Origin: Ricordea florida
Lineage: Eukaryota > Cnidaria > Anthozoa > Corallimorpharia > Ricordeidae
Assembly (NCBI GenBank): GCA_949710005.1
Contig: OX453283.1
Span: 22,795,704 to 22,859,703 of the forward strand
Length of the DNA: 64,000 bases
Direction: 5' to 3'
Below, piece after piece: positions 1-9,489 of the stretch. Made by a program: the position numbers and the translations under genes. The notes under the pieces are model-generated. The model was not told where the DNA came from. It was given only the letters and a program-made list of their open reading frames with translations, and did not search any database. Within the stretch, counting starts at the first letter, position 1; each line of letters opens with the position of its first letter.

Positions 1-280
1 AGTTTTTATGAATTTTACGAGTGGTATATTTTCCAGTAAAACACTCGTGTCTATATAATAATATAGTATATAGTTCATCGCTATTAAAATCTAAGAATTG
101 TCAATCGGCGGACGCGACTTTATTAATAAAGAAACCCTAACGTTAGCCTAAATTAATAGATACCCTAATTTACTTCACTATAATCTTTAACTATAGAATA
201 TAATCTATAACTAATTAAAATCTAAGAAAAGTCTATGGCTCCTTCGGCGGCCGCGACTTCAATGTCACAATTTTTATAAT

Positions 281-317
281 GATGATAATAATAATAATAA
301 TGATAAATCATAATAAT

Positions 318-348
<31 letters not shown>

Positions 349-403
349 GTAATAACAATAATGATAACGATAACGAAAATGATAATGATAATAATAATAA
401 TTA
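281..403. repeat. (AAT)n microsatellite
   Basis: An imperfect AAT/GAT trinucleotide tract. Similar tracts elsewhere in the window form the tails of tRNA-derived SINEs, but I see no recognisable SINE body here. Confidence 0.9.
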
Positions 404-1024
404 GAGTTTTCGGAACCGGCAACCAAGGCTCAATGCCTTACCCTGGACTACCGCCAATCGACTTTCTATGCTCCCAGCTTAATTGTCAATGGAAATCGGT
501 TGAGCAAAGCACCGTGCGCTGACGGGGATGGGGGTGGGTGTGGGAGTGCCATAGAAATTTTGGGTGTGGGTGTGGCACTGGATGGGACCGTGGAACCCCC
601 AAAATCTCTTGCCTATCATATACTCTCTATTTCCAATTTCCAAGAAACTAGTTAGGTCATCAGTACAGTCCAGCCAAAACAAATGCTTACGTAACAATTG
701 TTTTGGCAATTTCATTTTTAACTTTTGTTTAAAGAGAATTGCTCAATCTGTTTTTTTAAAATTGATTTGCTTTTTTTCTTAAGCCTTTTATCGATCAAAA
801 TGCCTGATGTCCAAAAATTCCTTATTGCTTAAAAGAGAATGCATACCTTTTCATTATCAGCCACAGCCTTTTAAATCCCTACATATCCCTTACCAAAATA
901 ATATTGAATCTATATTTTAATATCTTGAAATCAAATATTTTATGCAAATTTTAATTTATTCACTTTTTGTTTGTCACCTTCGTTCTGGCCACGTTGGAAG
1001 GGAAAGAAAGTTTCGAACAACAAA
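404..1024. other. No gene seen; GT-rich patch
   Basis: No convincing exon or structured repeat was found. Around 520-590 there is a GGGTGTGG-rich patch. The open frames here are short and lack protein-like composition. The last part may include the promoter and 5' UTR of the small gene that starts at 1025. Confidence 0.5.
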
Positions 1025-2098
1025 ATGTCTGCCGTTACCGCACCAGCCAAATATAGCAGCGTTAAAGAGTAAAAAATTGTTGCTCTGTGGGTAGACCGTT
1101 TCATGGAGTTTGTTATTTGCGAAACCTGGATTTACAGGACGTTACATTTGACGAAAGTTGTGAACATGTGGCCGTTGCAGCCGTCTAAAAGCAAACGGAG
1201 CTTATCAGGAATTCAGGTCCGTCGTATCCACTATATCGTCAACTGTATTGTATTTACCGTTTGTGTCTTCGTAGTTGGACAACTGAACGATATTTGTCAA
1301 GGAAAATATTTGTCGCTGTTTCGAATACTTTGGTACCCTATAAGTTCTTTTCCCGGTCACTATATGCAATGTTTCCAAGGGACGGACCATTAGAAAAGTG
1401 ATGAGGGGTGGGGAAAAAAACAAAAAAAAAATCATGCAAGGGAAAATGCCAAGAAAAAGAATTCGAAGGTAAAAAAAAATTTTATGCGGAAGGTCCAATC
1501 GTTACTTTTTTACTCGTAGTAAAAAAAGTTCGTGCAGATGGGTTCACCTGAAAAAAAATTCCTGCACAAGCAGTGAGCGAAAAAAAATTCGTGCAAGCTG
1601 AAAATTCCCCACCCCCCGCCCCCCATCTCTTTTCTAATGGTCAGTCCCTAAAGTAGAACCTTCTTAGTTTGGAAGATATGCCAGAGAGCTATAGCATAAT
1701 TGCTGCACATTGCAGTAGAAGCCTTTAGGATATTTCACGATCGAGTATTATCGCTTGCAGAGCACTGTTAATTATTTTTATACCGGGCATCTCCAGCCGA
1801 ATTCAACATTTTCACAATTCCTGTCTGACAATTAGTATTTATTTTACCAGTGAATATACTCAGCTCTAATGCAAGTTACTTCTGTGCTTCAACTCAAATT
1901 AAGTACATATAATATAAAGATATCTAACGCTGGGCAAATAAAGTAAAAATGACTTATTTCTATCATTTTGTCTACAGACAGCCCAAGGACAAGGCCATTT
2001 CTGGGTTCAATCAAGCTCAATCAATTGGCAAGCAAAATCAGCATTCCCAACCTGAAACTGTTAAAGCAGCCAAGTATGGCACATGCCGAGTAAGATGA
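1025..2098 (+). CDS. Probable two-exon small protein gene (54 aa)
   Basis: The exons are 1025-1068 and 1978-2098. Exon 1 starts with ATG in a CAAAATG context, codes for MSAVTAPAKYSSVK and ends GA before the donor GTAAAA. Exon 2 follows a pyrimidine-rich acceptor ending in TCTACAG. Its first base completes a GAA codon, after which QPKDKAISGFNQAQ and onward stay open to a TGA at 2096-2098. The phases match exactly, giving a 54-aa product rich in K, Q, N and S, with no signal peptide or membrane segment. I do not recognise the family. The 909-bp intron holds a MITE at 1379-1648. An ATTAAA near 2234 could be the poly(A) signal. The gene model is an inference from splice signals and phase; both exons are short, so a chance fit cannot be excluded. 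Confidence 0.45.
1379..1648. mobile_element. MITE with GGGACGGACC termini (copy 1)
   Basis: A 270-bp non-coding element. Its ends, GGGACGGACCATTAG and the inverted counterpart ending GTCAGTCCC, are terminal inverted repeats of about 30 bp. The interior is runs of A separated by TTCGTGCA- and CCTGCACA-like words. Other copies start at 30629, 37063, 37418 and 58638. It lies in the intron of the small gene. Confidence 0.8.
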
Positions 2099-2324
2099 AA
2101 AAGCAACAGCGAGCCCGCATAAGTCAAGTTTGCTTCTAAATTTTATAATTGTACATAACACCCATAGTGGATTTTCCATCTATTGGCCTACTCTCGTTTT
2201 CTCTTGAAAATCAATATTTCTTCATTGATCATGATTAAAAGGTTTTTGTTTGGAAATCCGCGGATTCTTCAGCTTTCGTAAGAGATGATTTTGGTATAGA
2301 ATAGTTAATAGCTTTTTAGAGAAT

Positions 2325-2765
2325 AATCACCTTACATGGTTTGACCACCGATGAAAAAGTTAGAACCACACTGTATAGTAAAACAAACAGTACCACAGTA
2401 CAGTACTGTTCAGTAGCTTTACAAATAATGGTCACACTGCATAGTTTGATCCACAGATGAAAAAAAAAGAACCACACTGTATAGTAAAACAAACAGTACC
2501 ACAGTACAGTACTGTTCAGTAGCTTTACAAAGAATGGTCACACTGTATGATATGATCCACAAATGAAATAGTTAGAACCACACTGTATAGTAAAACAAAC
2601 AGTACCACAGTACAGCACTGTTCAGTAGCTTTACAAAGAATGGTCACCTTACATGGTTTGATCCACAGATAAAAAAGTTAACACCATATATATTACTAAG
2701 TATTCTATTGCATAGTGCCACAGTACAGTACTGTTCAATACAATTACAGATACTTTTACTCTCAA
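2325..2765 (-). repeat. 106-bp minisatellite, about 4 copies (reverse orientation)
   Basis: Tandem copies of a ~106-bp unit containing ACAGTACTGT and GGTCACACTGCATGG, in reverse orientation relative to most copies in the window. The unit recurs in seven introns of the large MAM/LDLa gene. No coding capacity. Confidence 0.85.
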
Positions 2766-3930
2766 CTTTTTACCTTGAGTGGGTTAATCGCATACAAGTA
2801 GAATTTGTATTTGCATCGACAGTGCTCTTTTACATTGGATGAGATTAATTCCTAACAAATTCTCATTTTATACCCTACGAGTATGGAGTTTGGTTACAAG
2901 TACTGAACTGCACTGTCTCCTCACATGATGATCTAGAAATCCAAGGTGAGATTTGCCTTCCAACTGTTTTTGTTGTAGATTGACTGTTTAGGTGGCTTCT
3001 GTAGATTTCTTTGGGTCTCACAAGATTAAAGTTAAATTAGGAAGCAAAGCTTTTTCTGTGCTGATTGCTCTATTTTTTAATTCACTTCATGTGATATAAA
3101 TTTCAAAGCAGAGCTAGTATCGTGATTAATTTTGGAGCACTATTCATCCAAAAAGGCAAAAGTCTCGTGTTTACAGCAGAGTGAATTTTACCTCAATCCC
3201 CATATACACGAAATTCAAAAGTGCAAAATGTGAAATGTTCAGAAAACATTAGATGTTAAAGTAAATCTGGGTTTTTCTTTCTAGTGCCCTGAATTTTATG
3301 GCAGACACCTAAGCAAGTGACATTCTGCATACTAGGAATTTGGGGGACAGAATGATTATAGTCAAAACACCCTACATGTTCCTTTTGGTTATTGGATTGA
3401 CTTTCATTCATTGAAAATAAACTGCAATATTTATTTTCAAGCTCATGGTTAAGGCTTTTGCATCTTTTATTTTTCCTTTTTAAGTCATCTTCAGAGGTGA
3501 TCAATGTACATCTTTTCCACCTAATTTCTAAACAATCTCCAGCCAATAGGAAATGAGCATTGAGAAAATAGGTCAGTTAGGATATCATGTCGATCCGACA
3601 CTATATTCTCCAATCCAGCACACAAAAAATGTATCGCACTCAACGAGAGAATTGCTGATCAGAACTGGGAAGTGAAAAGACTAATCTGTCGTGGAAGGAA
3701 AACAATTGCAAAGTTTCTTCTAATCAATCAAACAACTGATATCCGTATCCAAAAGCTGCTGAAACACTGCTTCACGTATTTGAAGTGATAGTCTGTAGGT
3801 AGCACCACGGCTTATGCTAAGACTAATGATTCATAGTTTTCAAATTGACTCTTGATTTCCGCAGTGCTCCATAGTCATCCAATATAAGTGAAAGCAAGAG
3901 AAAATGAGGAAAGAGAACATGACCCCGTCT
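2766..3930. other. No gene seen
   Basis: AT-rich unique-looking DNA. The only sizeable open frame is a minus-strand one of 96 codons near 3256-3546, which has low-complexity content and no recognisable domain. No repeat structure stood out. Confidence 0.5.
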
Positions 3931-3934
3931 GATA

Positions 3935-4137
3935 TGATAAGGGAACAGTATCTATTTTTAGCGCGGAATCCGTTTATATCTCGGAACATGGCCAATACCA
4001 CAACTGGAAAGTCGAATTCAAACGAAACAAGGTCCCCATGGCGTATTAAAATTACAACCACGTGATGAGAAGAACGTCGGCCATTGGTCAGTTAAAACCG
4101 TTTCTCGGATCTAAAAATAGATTCTGTTCCCTTATCA
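3935..4137. mobile_element. TA-flanked MITE, 203 bp
   Basis: Inverted termini TGATAAGGGAACAG...CTGTTCCCTTATCA with a shared CTATTTTTAG/CTAAAAATAG inner part, flanked on both sides by TA. A TA duplication is the hallmark of Tc1/mariner-type insertion, but no transposase is present, so the superfamily is inferred. Confidence 0.7.
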
Positions 4138-5330
4138 TAGTAAGAGAACCCAGTATGGAAGGATACGTTCTCTTACCTCACTTTCTCTTGGTGAAAGTCA
4201 CTCTGAGATAACAAGAGGAACATGATGGGTGTTAAACAGTAAATTGCTGATTGGCAAGCAGTAGTGCTCTGCCTTCTTCAAGTGCATATTATGGTTTTAT
4301 ATTTTATTCAATGTTAAAATGCGTATGGTTTTGACTGTCGCATGTCAGTTTGCACTTGGCTTGCTGTTGCATCACTACAACGGGTGATTGAGTGGCTTCG
4401 CTTTAAATTTCGCTAAGGGCTGTCGATAGTTCTAAATAGTTAAAAGGACTGATTGTGAGTGATCCGTTAGAGTATTTTGGATTTGGTTTCTGTTTTGGGC
4501 TGCTTGCTAACAGAAAAATCAAGTCGCTAGGCAAATCTATCTTAAAGTATTTCGAAAAAGCAGACGGTTCATGGAAACTTGCAATCGTTGTTGTATATTC
4601 ACAGTAGAATCTAAATGCCTTCCATGAAGAGTACCACTAGCTGCAGAAACTGATTCAGTGTTTAACTGCTGTTTGTTTGTATTTTCAGATGTGAAAGAAA
4701 GAAACAGAAGCCAAAGAACAGAAGAAAATCTAACCAACCTGTACACTGTTGAACCCAATAAAGAGTGTTAAACCAGAACAGAGTTTGTAGACGTTAAACC
4801 AGTGCACTAGCGTTCCCGCTTTAGATGGCATCGGCTTCCAAAAGAATACGAAGTCTTGATTTGGCATCAATACGCATGCCGTGGAAATTTTGCCCAGGAA
4901 GAAGTCTCTATTTTGGGTCAGTGCGCATGCGCGAACATTTTTCTACAAAAATATACCAAGTCTCTATTTTGCCCTTCTGAATATGCGTGAATAGTTAATC
5001 AAGCACTGGTTTAATATTTGCACTCTCTACTTGCAGTCTCTTCTCTATTTCCATAACGAGTCTTTCCAGCAGCTCACTGTTCAAATTGGCCTAATTTTCC
5101 CGCCAAAAGACTTACGGCGTGCCAAATACGCATGCGCCGTTTTTTTTTAAAAATTTCAAAGGGTGATGTTCATTAAAATACAACTCATTTCCTTCTTTTT
5201 CATTTCTTTATTTGCATCTCATGTATTTCTGAGCAGTTGTTTACAAGAGTGAATCGTGTTAATGAATAAAGAAACTAATTTACATGACTTTGGCATTCTG
5301 ATATGTCGTTGTAATGTTAAGTGTCAAGCG
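4138..5330. other. No gene seen
   Basis: Apparently unique sequence with several CGCATGCG words but no supportable exon. The minus-strand frame of 73 codons near 4537-4758 has no family resemblance that I can see. Confidence 0.45.
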
Positions 5331-5334
5331 TTGC

Positions 5335-5690
5335 TTTGTCTGCAAGCCAAGTGAAACCCTCAATTCACGCTGGCGTTTGTTGCCGCCAACACTCCAGCAT
5401 GAATTAAGGTTTGACTTGGCTCGCAAACAAAGCTAAGCTTGCACTTCACATTCTAAGTCTACAATGCGATGACAAGCTCCACTTTGTCAGCTCGCCAAGA
5501 TAAATTATCAATTTACACCGGAGTACTTTTTCTTGAAGTTTTGTTGCCTTCATGTACTCCGGCATAGATTGAGGTTTAACTTGGCTCGCAAGACAAAGTG
5601 AAACTTGCACTTCACATTTCTAAGTCTACTACTCGATGAGAAACTTTACTTCGTCTGCTCGCCAAGTAAAATTCCTAATTTACACCGGAG
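5335..5690. repeat. Two tandem hairpin units
   Basis: Two adjacent related units, each a fold-back. The words AGCCAAGTGAAACC and its inverted partner GGTTTGACTTGGCT pair across a short spacer holding a CTCCAGCATG or CTCCGGCATA word, and the pattern repeats about 200 bp on. Probably a duplicated palindromic MITE. Confidence 0.6.
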
Positions 5691-5734
5691 TTATATCCGA
5701 CTAGTGATCTTTCCATCACACTCAAACTGCACAA

Positions 5735-6060
5735 ACTTCTAACCTTCCACATCCATTTGGTTCCCCTAAAACAAAACGCATGCGTCTAACCTATCCGCCC
5801 TAACACTACCGAAAAAACAGTCTTTTTTACTCTACCCAAAAAACGCTAATTTCTATACACGTGTTTTTAGAAAGTTTGTAGTGGTCTTATTTACCTCTAA
5901 CCGTCCCTGTCCCCCACCGCACCGCACCACACCCTACGGGGTGCGCAAACATCTATGTAGAAAACTCATACACCATATTTTACCTGAAAACCAAACGCAT
6001 ACGTCTCACCTTTCCGCCTTACCACTACCCCCCAAAACACTCTTTTTTTAACCTTACGTT
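5735..6060 (+). repeat. Divergent satellite-related units
   Basis: Contains ACGCATGCGTCT followed by CTAACACTACC, and later CCCTACGGGGTGCGCAAAC, in the same order as the 189-bp satellite monomers at 9.5-14.8 kb. I read this as about 1.5-2 diverged monomers isolated from the array by the ZCCHC copy and the 7.7-9.3 kb cluster. Confidence 0.65.
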
Positions 6061-6118
6061 AATATGTTGTAGAATATTAGTTAAGTTGTGATACAAGGCT
6101 GGCGTAAGGCGTAGCTAA

Positions 6119-7420
6119 ACAACTGTCCAAAGAGTAGAGTTATGCTGTTTCCAGACGGCTCCTGTTACGTCTTGGAATATAGATGGATGGGCGGCCAACG
6201 TGGAGAAACGTTTTTCGACTTATTTCACCGTGGACACCATATGCACGTCACAAGATATTTTGGAGGCCTTTGATGCTGCTGGCTTAGATATTGACACCAT
6301 ATGTGACATTCAGCGACGAGCAACTACGAATTCCTGGGTAGTTACATTTAATACTGTAGAAGCTACAACAATGGCACTGCAGGTTGGGTTTGTTTCTATC
6401 TGCGGGTGTCAAGTACTCTTGGGTGACTGCGAAAAACGAGTCGTTCTGGTAAAGATTTATGAATGTCCAAGTGAACTTCCCGATACTGCTTTGATTGGCC
6501 GATTGACTTGTTATGGCACGGTCCTTTCATTTCGCCGAGCTCGATTATCAACGAAGATATTTAATGGTGTACGCACGGTGCGCATGCGTCTTGAGAAAAA
6601 CATCCCAGGAAATATCTATTTGGCTGGAGAACCCATTCGGGTTTGGTATTCTAGCCAGCCAAAGACATGCCGTAAATGAGGGAAGGAGGACTATTTGGCT
6701 GGGACATGTAATACCTCGAGATGTTTTAACTGCGAGCAAGCTGGACATCGGGCAAACGAGTGTCCGAGAAAACCTCTTTGTGGAATTTGTTTAGGAGAGT
6801 CGCATCCCATTGCTTCGTGTCCGTTTCTAATATTCAGTGCAAATGTGGTGGAAAATCATAAAGCTGATCCCATATTGCAACGGACGGACACCGAAAAAAG
6901 AGAGAAAGATAAACAGAAAGAACAAAAGAAAGGGAAGGAGAAGCAGAAAGAACAGCTGGAAAAAGAGAAGCAAGAACAGGAAAGAATTGAAAAAGAGAAG
7001 CGGGAAAAGCAGATGGAGAGAATTGAACTAGAGAAAAGTGAGAAGGAGAGAATCCAACAGGGGAAAAGGAAGGAGGAGATGGAGAAGAAGAGAATTGAAC
7101 AAGAGAAAAGAGAGAGGGAGAGAATTGAACAGAAGAAAAGGGAGGAGCAGATGGGAAAAGAAAAAAGAGAGAAGGAAAGAATTGAGCAAGAGAAGAGGAA
7201 TGAAAGGAAAAGAAGACAGAAGGAGTACAGGGAAGTAATTGAACGAGATAGAAGACTAAGCGAGCAGAGAATAAAAGAAGTGGGGGAAAATCTCAGAAGA
7301 GATAGGAACAGTGAACGAGTAAGAAATTTGGAGCGTAGGAACGAAAGAGAACGAGGTGATACTGCCTATATTCACTCTGCAGATTCTCATAAGACTAGTG
7401 ACTTTTCGAGACAAAAATGA
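6119..7420 (+). pseudogene. Zinc-knuckle (CCHC) coiled-coil protein, retropseudogene
   Basis: One frame runs from 6119 to the TGA at 7418-7420, interrupted only by a TGA at 6677-6679. The N-terminal ~150 residues resemble the RRM-like region that precedes CCHC knuckles in ZCCHC3-like and TX1-type ORF1 proteins. Three CX2CX4HX4C knuckles follow. The first is damaged: its second Cys position is the TGA and its His position is Tyr. The second (CFNCEQAGHRANEC) and third (CGICLGESHPIASC) are intact. After this comes a ~170-residue E/K/R-rich coiled coil built of ERIEQEKRE-like repeats. No in-frame ATG precedes the N-terminal homology; a CTGTTTCCAG at 6145-6154 could be an acceptor, or the 5' end is truncated. 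The 3' side has AATAAA and an A13 tract, which supports retroposition. Family assignment is from motif memory. Confidence 0.7.
6900..7230 (+). repeat. Purine-rich coding minisatellite
   Basis: Repeated GAGAGAATTGAACAAGAG-like units of 27-45 bp encode the charged coiled coil of the ZCCHC pseudogene. The strand is almost pure purine. Confidence 0.75.
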
Positions 7421-7487
7421 CTTTGATTTCTATGAGTTTTTATGAGGATTTATTTTTATGCTTAGGATATCATTGCACATGTATTTT

Positions 7488-7519
7488 CAGGAGCCCATCA
7501 CCAGGGTGATGGGCTCCTG
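7488..7519. other. Perfect 15-bp hairpin
   Basis: CAGGAGCCCATCACC and its exact reverse complement are separated by only AG. It sits ~70 bp after the stop of the ZCCHC pseudogene, in what would be its 3' UTR. It lacks the core of a SECIS element, and there is no T-run after it. Confidence 0.8.
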
Positions 7520-7611
7520 GTATTTTGCTTTTTGCACTTAAGATTTCACTGCACTTGTTGTAACAGGGAGTCTGTACACGTTTAGATTGTAACAGGGGGT
7601 CAGCACATGAC

Positions 7612-7660
7612 AATAAAACACCTGCAGCTTTGGCCCGGGTTTTATATTAAAAAAAAAAAA
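7612..7660 (+). terminator. AATAAA poly(A) signal and genomic A-tract
   Basis: AATAAA lies at 7612-7617 and an uninterrupted run of 13 A at about 7648-7660. This spacing fits a poly(A) signal followed by a reverse-transcribed tail, marking the 3' end of the retroposed ZCCHC copy. Confidence 0.6.
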
Positions 7661-7679
7661 ATCTAATACGTGTCTAAAA

Positions 7680-9335
7680 ACCAACGTTTTTTTGTGTGCA
7701 GTGTAAAGGGAGGAGTGAGACGCATGCGTTCTGTATTAAGGGCACCATATGGATGAAGGATGTTTTTAGTTAAACTACAGAGGATCATTACAGACTATTT
7801 TAAACGTGACTCCTTACCTGACGCGGTGACGATAACACGGGCATTGCACCTACCGCTCGTCATCTCCCGTGTTGGGCCGGTGACACCCCTACTGTCATCT
7901 AAGAAGGATTTTGGCCTACGGCCTTGCGGCTGGGTCGTTTTCCTCCTTCGGGGTGCGCCGGGTTGAGTTCATTGCACTTTGGGCTCAACTAGGTATCACC
8001 ATGTCGCTCTGCCACTGCACTGGTCATAGCACTATTAGACCCGGGCAGAATGCGTCGTAGAAAAAAAAAACGTGTCTAAAAACCAGCGTTTTTGGGTGCA
8101 GTGTAAATTGAGGAGTGAGACGCACGCGTTCTGAACTTAAGGCACCATTTGGATCCAGGATGTTTCTAAACACAAGTTAGCGGGCCCGTAGGGTTGGAGT
8201 GGTTGGGATAGAAACATTACAAACTAGCTGAAACGTGTCTACATATCAACCCTATCCCCCACCGCCTCATCCCTTACAAGGCGCTAAGACGTATAGCTAC
8301 AAATATCCTGCATCCATATGGTGCCCTAAGTACAGAACGCATGCGTCTCACTGCACCTAAACAGTGTAAAGCGAGGTGTGAGACGCATGCGTTCTGTATT
8401 AAGGGCACCATATGGATGAAGGATGTTTTTAGTTAAACTACAGAGGATCATTACAGACTATTTTATACGTGACTCCTTACCTGACGCGGTGACGATAACA
8501 CGGGCATTGCACCTACCGCTCGTCATCTCCCGTGTTGGGCCGGTGACACCCCTACTGTCATCTAAGGAGGATTTTGGCCTATGGCCTTGCGGCTGGGTCG
8601 TTTTCCTCCTTCGGGGTGCGCCGGGTTGAGTTCATTGCACTTTGGGCTCAACTAGGTATCACCATGTCGCTCTGCCATTGCACTGGTCATAGCGCGAAAA
8701 AAAAAACGTAAAAAACCGAAAAGAAAACCGTAGAAAAAAAAGCAGATCTAAAAACCAGTCTACCATGGTGCAGTGTAAATGAAGGAGAGAGACGCATGCG
8801 TTCCCTCTTAAAGGCATCACTCTTATCCCCCATCTCAAACATCCTGCATCCATATGATGCGTCTCACTTTTCCCTTTATACTGCACAGTGGTACGCTGGT
8901 TTTTAAATTTGCTTTTTTCCTACGGTTTTTTTTTTCTTTCTTTTTTTTTCTGCACTCTGCCCGGGTCTAATCGTGCTATGACCAGTGCAATGGCAGAGCG
9001 ACATGGTGATACCTAGTTGAGCCCAAAGTGCAATGAACTCAACCCGGAGCACCCCGAAGGAGGAAAACGACCCAGCCGCAAGGCCGTAGGCCAAAATCCT
9101 TCTTAGATGACAGTAGGGGTGTCACCGACCCAACACGGGAGATGACGAGCGGTAGGTGCAATGCCCGTGTTATCGTCCCGCGTCAGGTAAGGAGTCACGT
9201 ATAAATTAGTTTGTAATGATCCTCTGTAGTCTAACTAAAAATATCCTTCATCCATATGGTGCCCTTAATACAGAGCGCATGCGTCTCACTCCTCACTTTA
9301 CACTGCACACAAAAAAAACGTTGGTTTTAAATGGT
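7680..9335. repeat. Palindromic cluster with three GC-rich units
   Basis: A near-identical ~300-bp unit occurs at 7700-8050 and 8365-8695 in the plus direction and at 8945-9310 inverted. Shorter palindromic spacers lie at 8090-8350 and 8755-8900. Each unit has an AT-rich edge (GCACCATATGGATGAAGGAT next to ACGCATGCG) and a GC-rich core with CGGTGACGATAACACGGGC and GGCCTACGGCCTTGCGGCTG; an A-run follows the core. The AT-rich edge is the reverse complement of part of the satellite monomer, linking the two arrays. The core looks like a structured RNA, but I could not match it to a known one. The 68-codon frames in the units are not protein-like. Confidence 0.75.
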
Positions 9336-9489
9336 TAGACTTTGTAGTCTTCTTGGAGAAGGACGATACGCTTTAGGTTCCGACTCATAACCACTTGTTC
9401 GTAATACTTGATGGGACGTTTAAGGAACCCACACATTGTTTGGGAAGAGTGCGGAGAAGTAGTTCCCGGTGTCTTTTTTAGATAGTTTG

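Noticed and set aside
1103..1498. 96-97-codon frames on both strands
   Set aside because: Overlap each other and run into a MITE in the intron of the small gene; no domain.
6677..7519. Selenocysteine reading of the TGA, with the 15-bp hairpin as SECIS
   Set aside because: The hairpin has a 2-nt loop and no ATGA/GA quartet or AA bulge, the position is a zinc ligand, and a second ligand of the same knuckle is also lost. A nonsense mutation is simpler.
7760..8629. Two near-identical 68-codon frames (7760-7966, 8423-8629)
   Set aside because: They follow from duplication of a non-coding palindromic repeat; no other copy-specific constraint is visible.
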